Source: Deltaproteobacteria bacterium (GTDB lineage: Bacteria > Desulfobacterota > Desulfobulbia > Desulfobulbales > BM004). From it: a stretch of 5,890 nucleotides of DNA. The first letter of the stretch is position 1. Each line of letters starts with the position of its first letter. The notes beneath the pieces were generated by a model. The model ran no database searches, was not told where the DNA came from, and saw only the letters and a program-made list of their open reading frames with translations. Made by a program: the position numbers and the translations under genes. The stretch spans positions 1 through 5,890 of the forward strand of contig JAFDCR010000248.1 in NCBI GenBank assembly GCA_019312685.1, in the 5' to 3' direction. Positions 5,786 to 5,890 of this stretch are shown piece by piece.

Positions 5786-5794
5786 ATAATAACA
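5786..5794 (-). promoter_or_regulatory. Candidate extended -10 promoter for the three-gene cluster
   Basis: The minus strand reads TGTTATTAT, an extended -10 motif (TG-n-TATTAT), 38 nt before ATG 5747. No convincing -35 hexamer is seen near 5809-5814, which is tolerable for an extended -10. Its position inside the longer frame starting at TTG 5822 supports the internal ATG start. Confidence 0.35.
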
Positions 5795-5890
5795 TGCACG
5801 GGGCTAAACCGCATGACCGCAAAGCGGATTCATGCTTGCCGCCTATTGAAACAGATAACTTCCATGCCTGCTGCCCCGGACAAACAACAA

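Noticed and set aside
5748..5822. N-terminal extension of the DUF2155-like protein to the TTG at 5822
   Set aside because: It would bury the lipobox about 50 residues inside the protein and has no ribosome site. A candidate extended -10 element lies within it.
1..5890. Mobile element, CRISPR array or structural RNA
   Set aside because: No transposase or integrase, long terminal repeats, regularly spaced repeats, or tRNA/rRNA-like sequence was found on either strand.

Overview
The window holds two blocks of secreted redox proteins from a Gram-negative, respiring bacterium. Lipoprotein signals, c-type cytochromes with Sec signal peptides and an FNR/DNR-type operator all fit a proteobacterium; the lineage cannot be fixed from this sequence. 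Six protein genes are supported: four c-type cytochromes (one cut by the left edge, with its heme motifs outside the window), one DUF2155-like lipoprotein and one large exported protein of unknown function. No tRNA, rRNA, CRISPR array, transposase or integrase is visible.

Left block (1-2609). Two minus-strand genes form a tight operon: a 127-aa periplasmic triheme cytochrome (621-1004), then a lipoprotein (607 to the left edge) whose Pro/Ala/Glu-rich tether leads into the entry of another c7-like domain. Across a 426-bp divergent spacer lies a plus-strand 392-aa cytochrome (1431-2609) with six CxxCH motifs. Its first triheme module matches the 127-aa protein closely, and the entry to its second module matches the end of the visible lipoprotein. 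The plus-strand gene therefore looks like a one-polypeptide, soluble version of the two-gene pair, in the same module order. The divergent spacer carries a near-perfect FNR/DNR box (TTGAT-N4-GTCAA) facing the hexaheme gene, which suggests induction at low oxygen or under nitrogen-oxide respiration.

Right block (2679-5747), all minus strand and convergent with the hexaheme gene. In transcription order it has a 239-aa lipoprotein with two LPxGHPP repeats and a DUF2155-like domain, a 602-aa exported helical protein with a C-terminal DxDxDG calcium-type loop, and a 138-aa monoheme class I-like cytochrome c whose usual Met-Pro-Pro heme-ligand motif reads Cys-Pro-Pro. Spacing (38 and about 84 nt) suggests one operon.

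Taken together, the locus looks like an envelope electron-transfer module. Small and fused c7-type heme wires lie in the periplasm, one copy is tethered to a membrane, and a monoheme carrier plus two non-heme partners of unknown role accompany them. The electron donor and acceptor are not encoded here, so the direction and substrate of electron flow are open.
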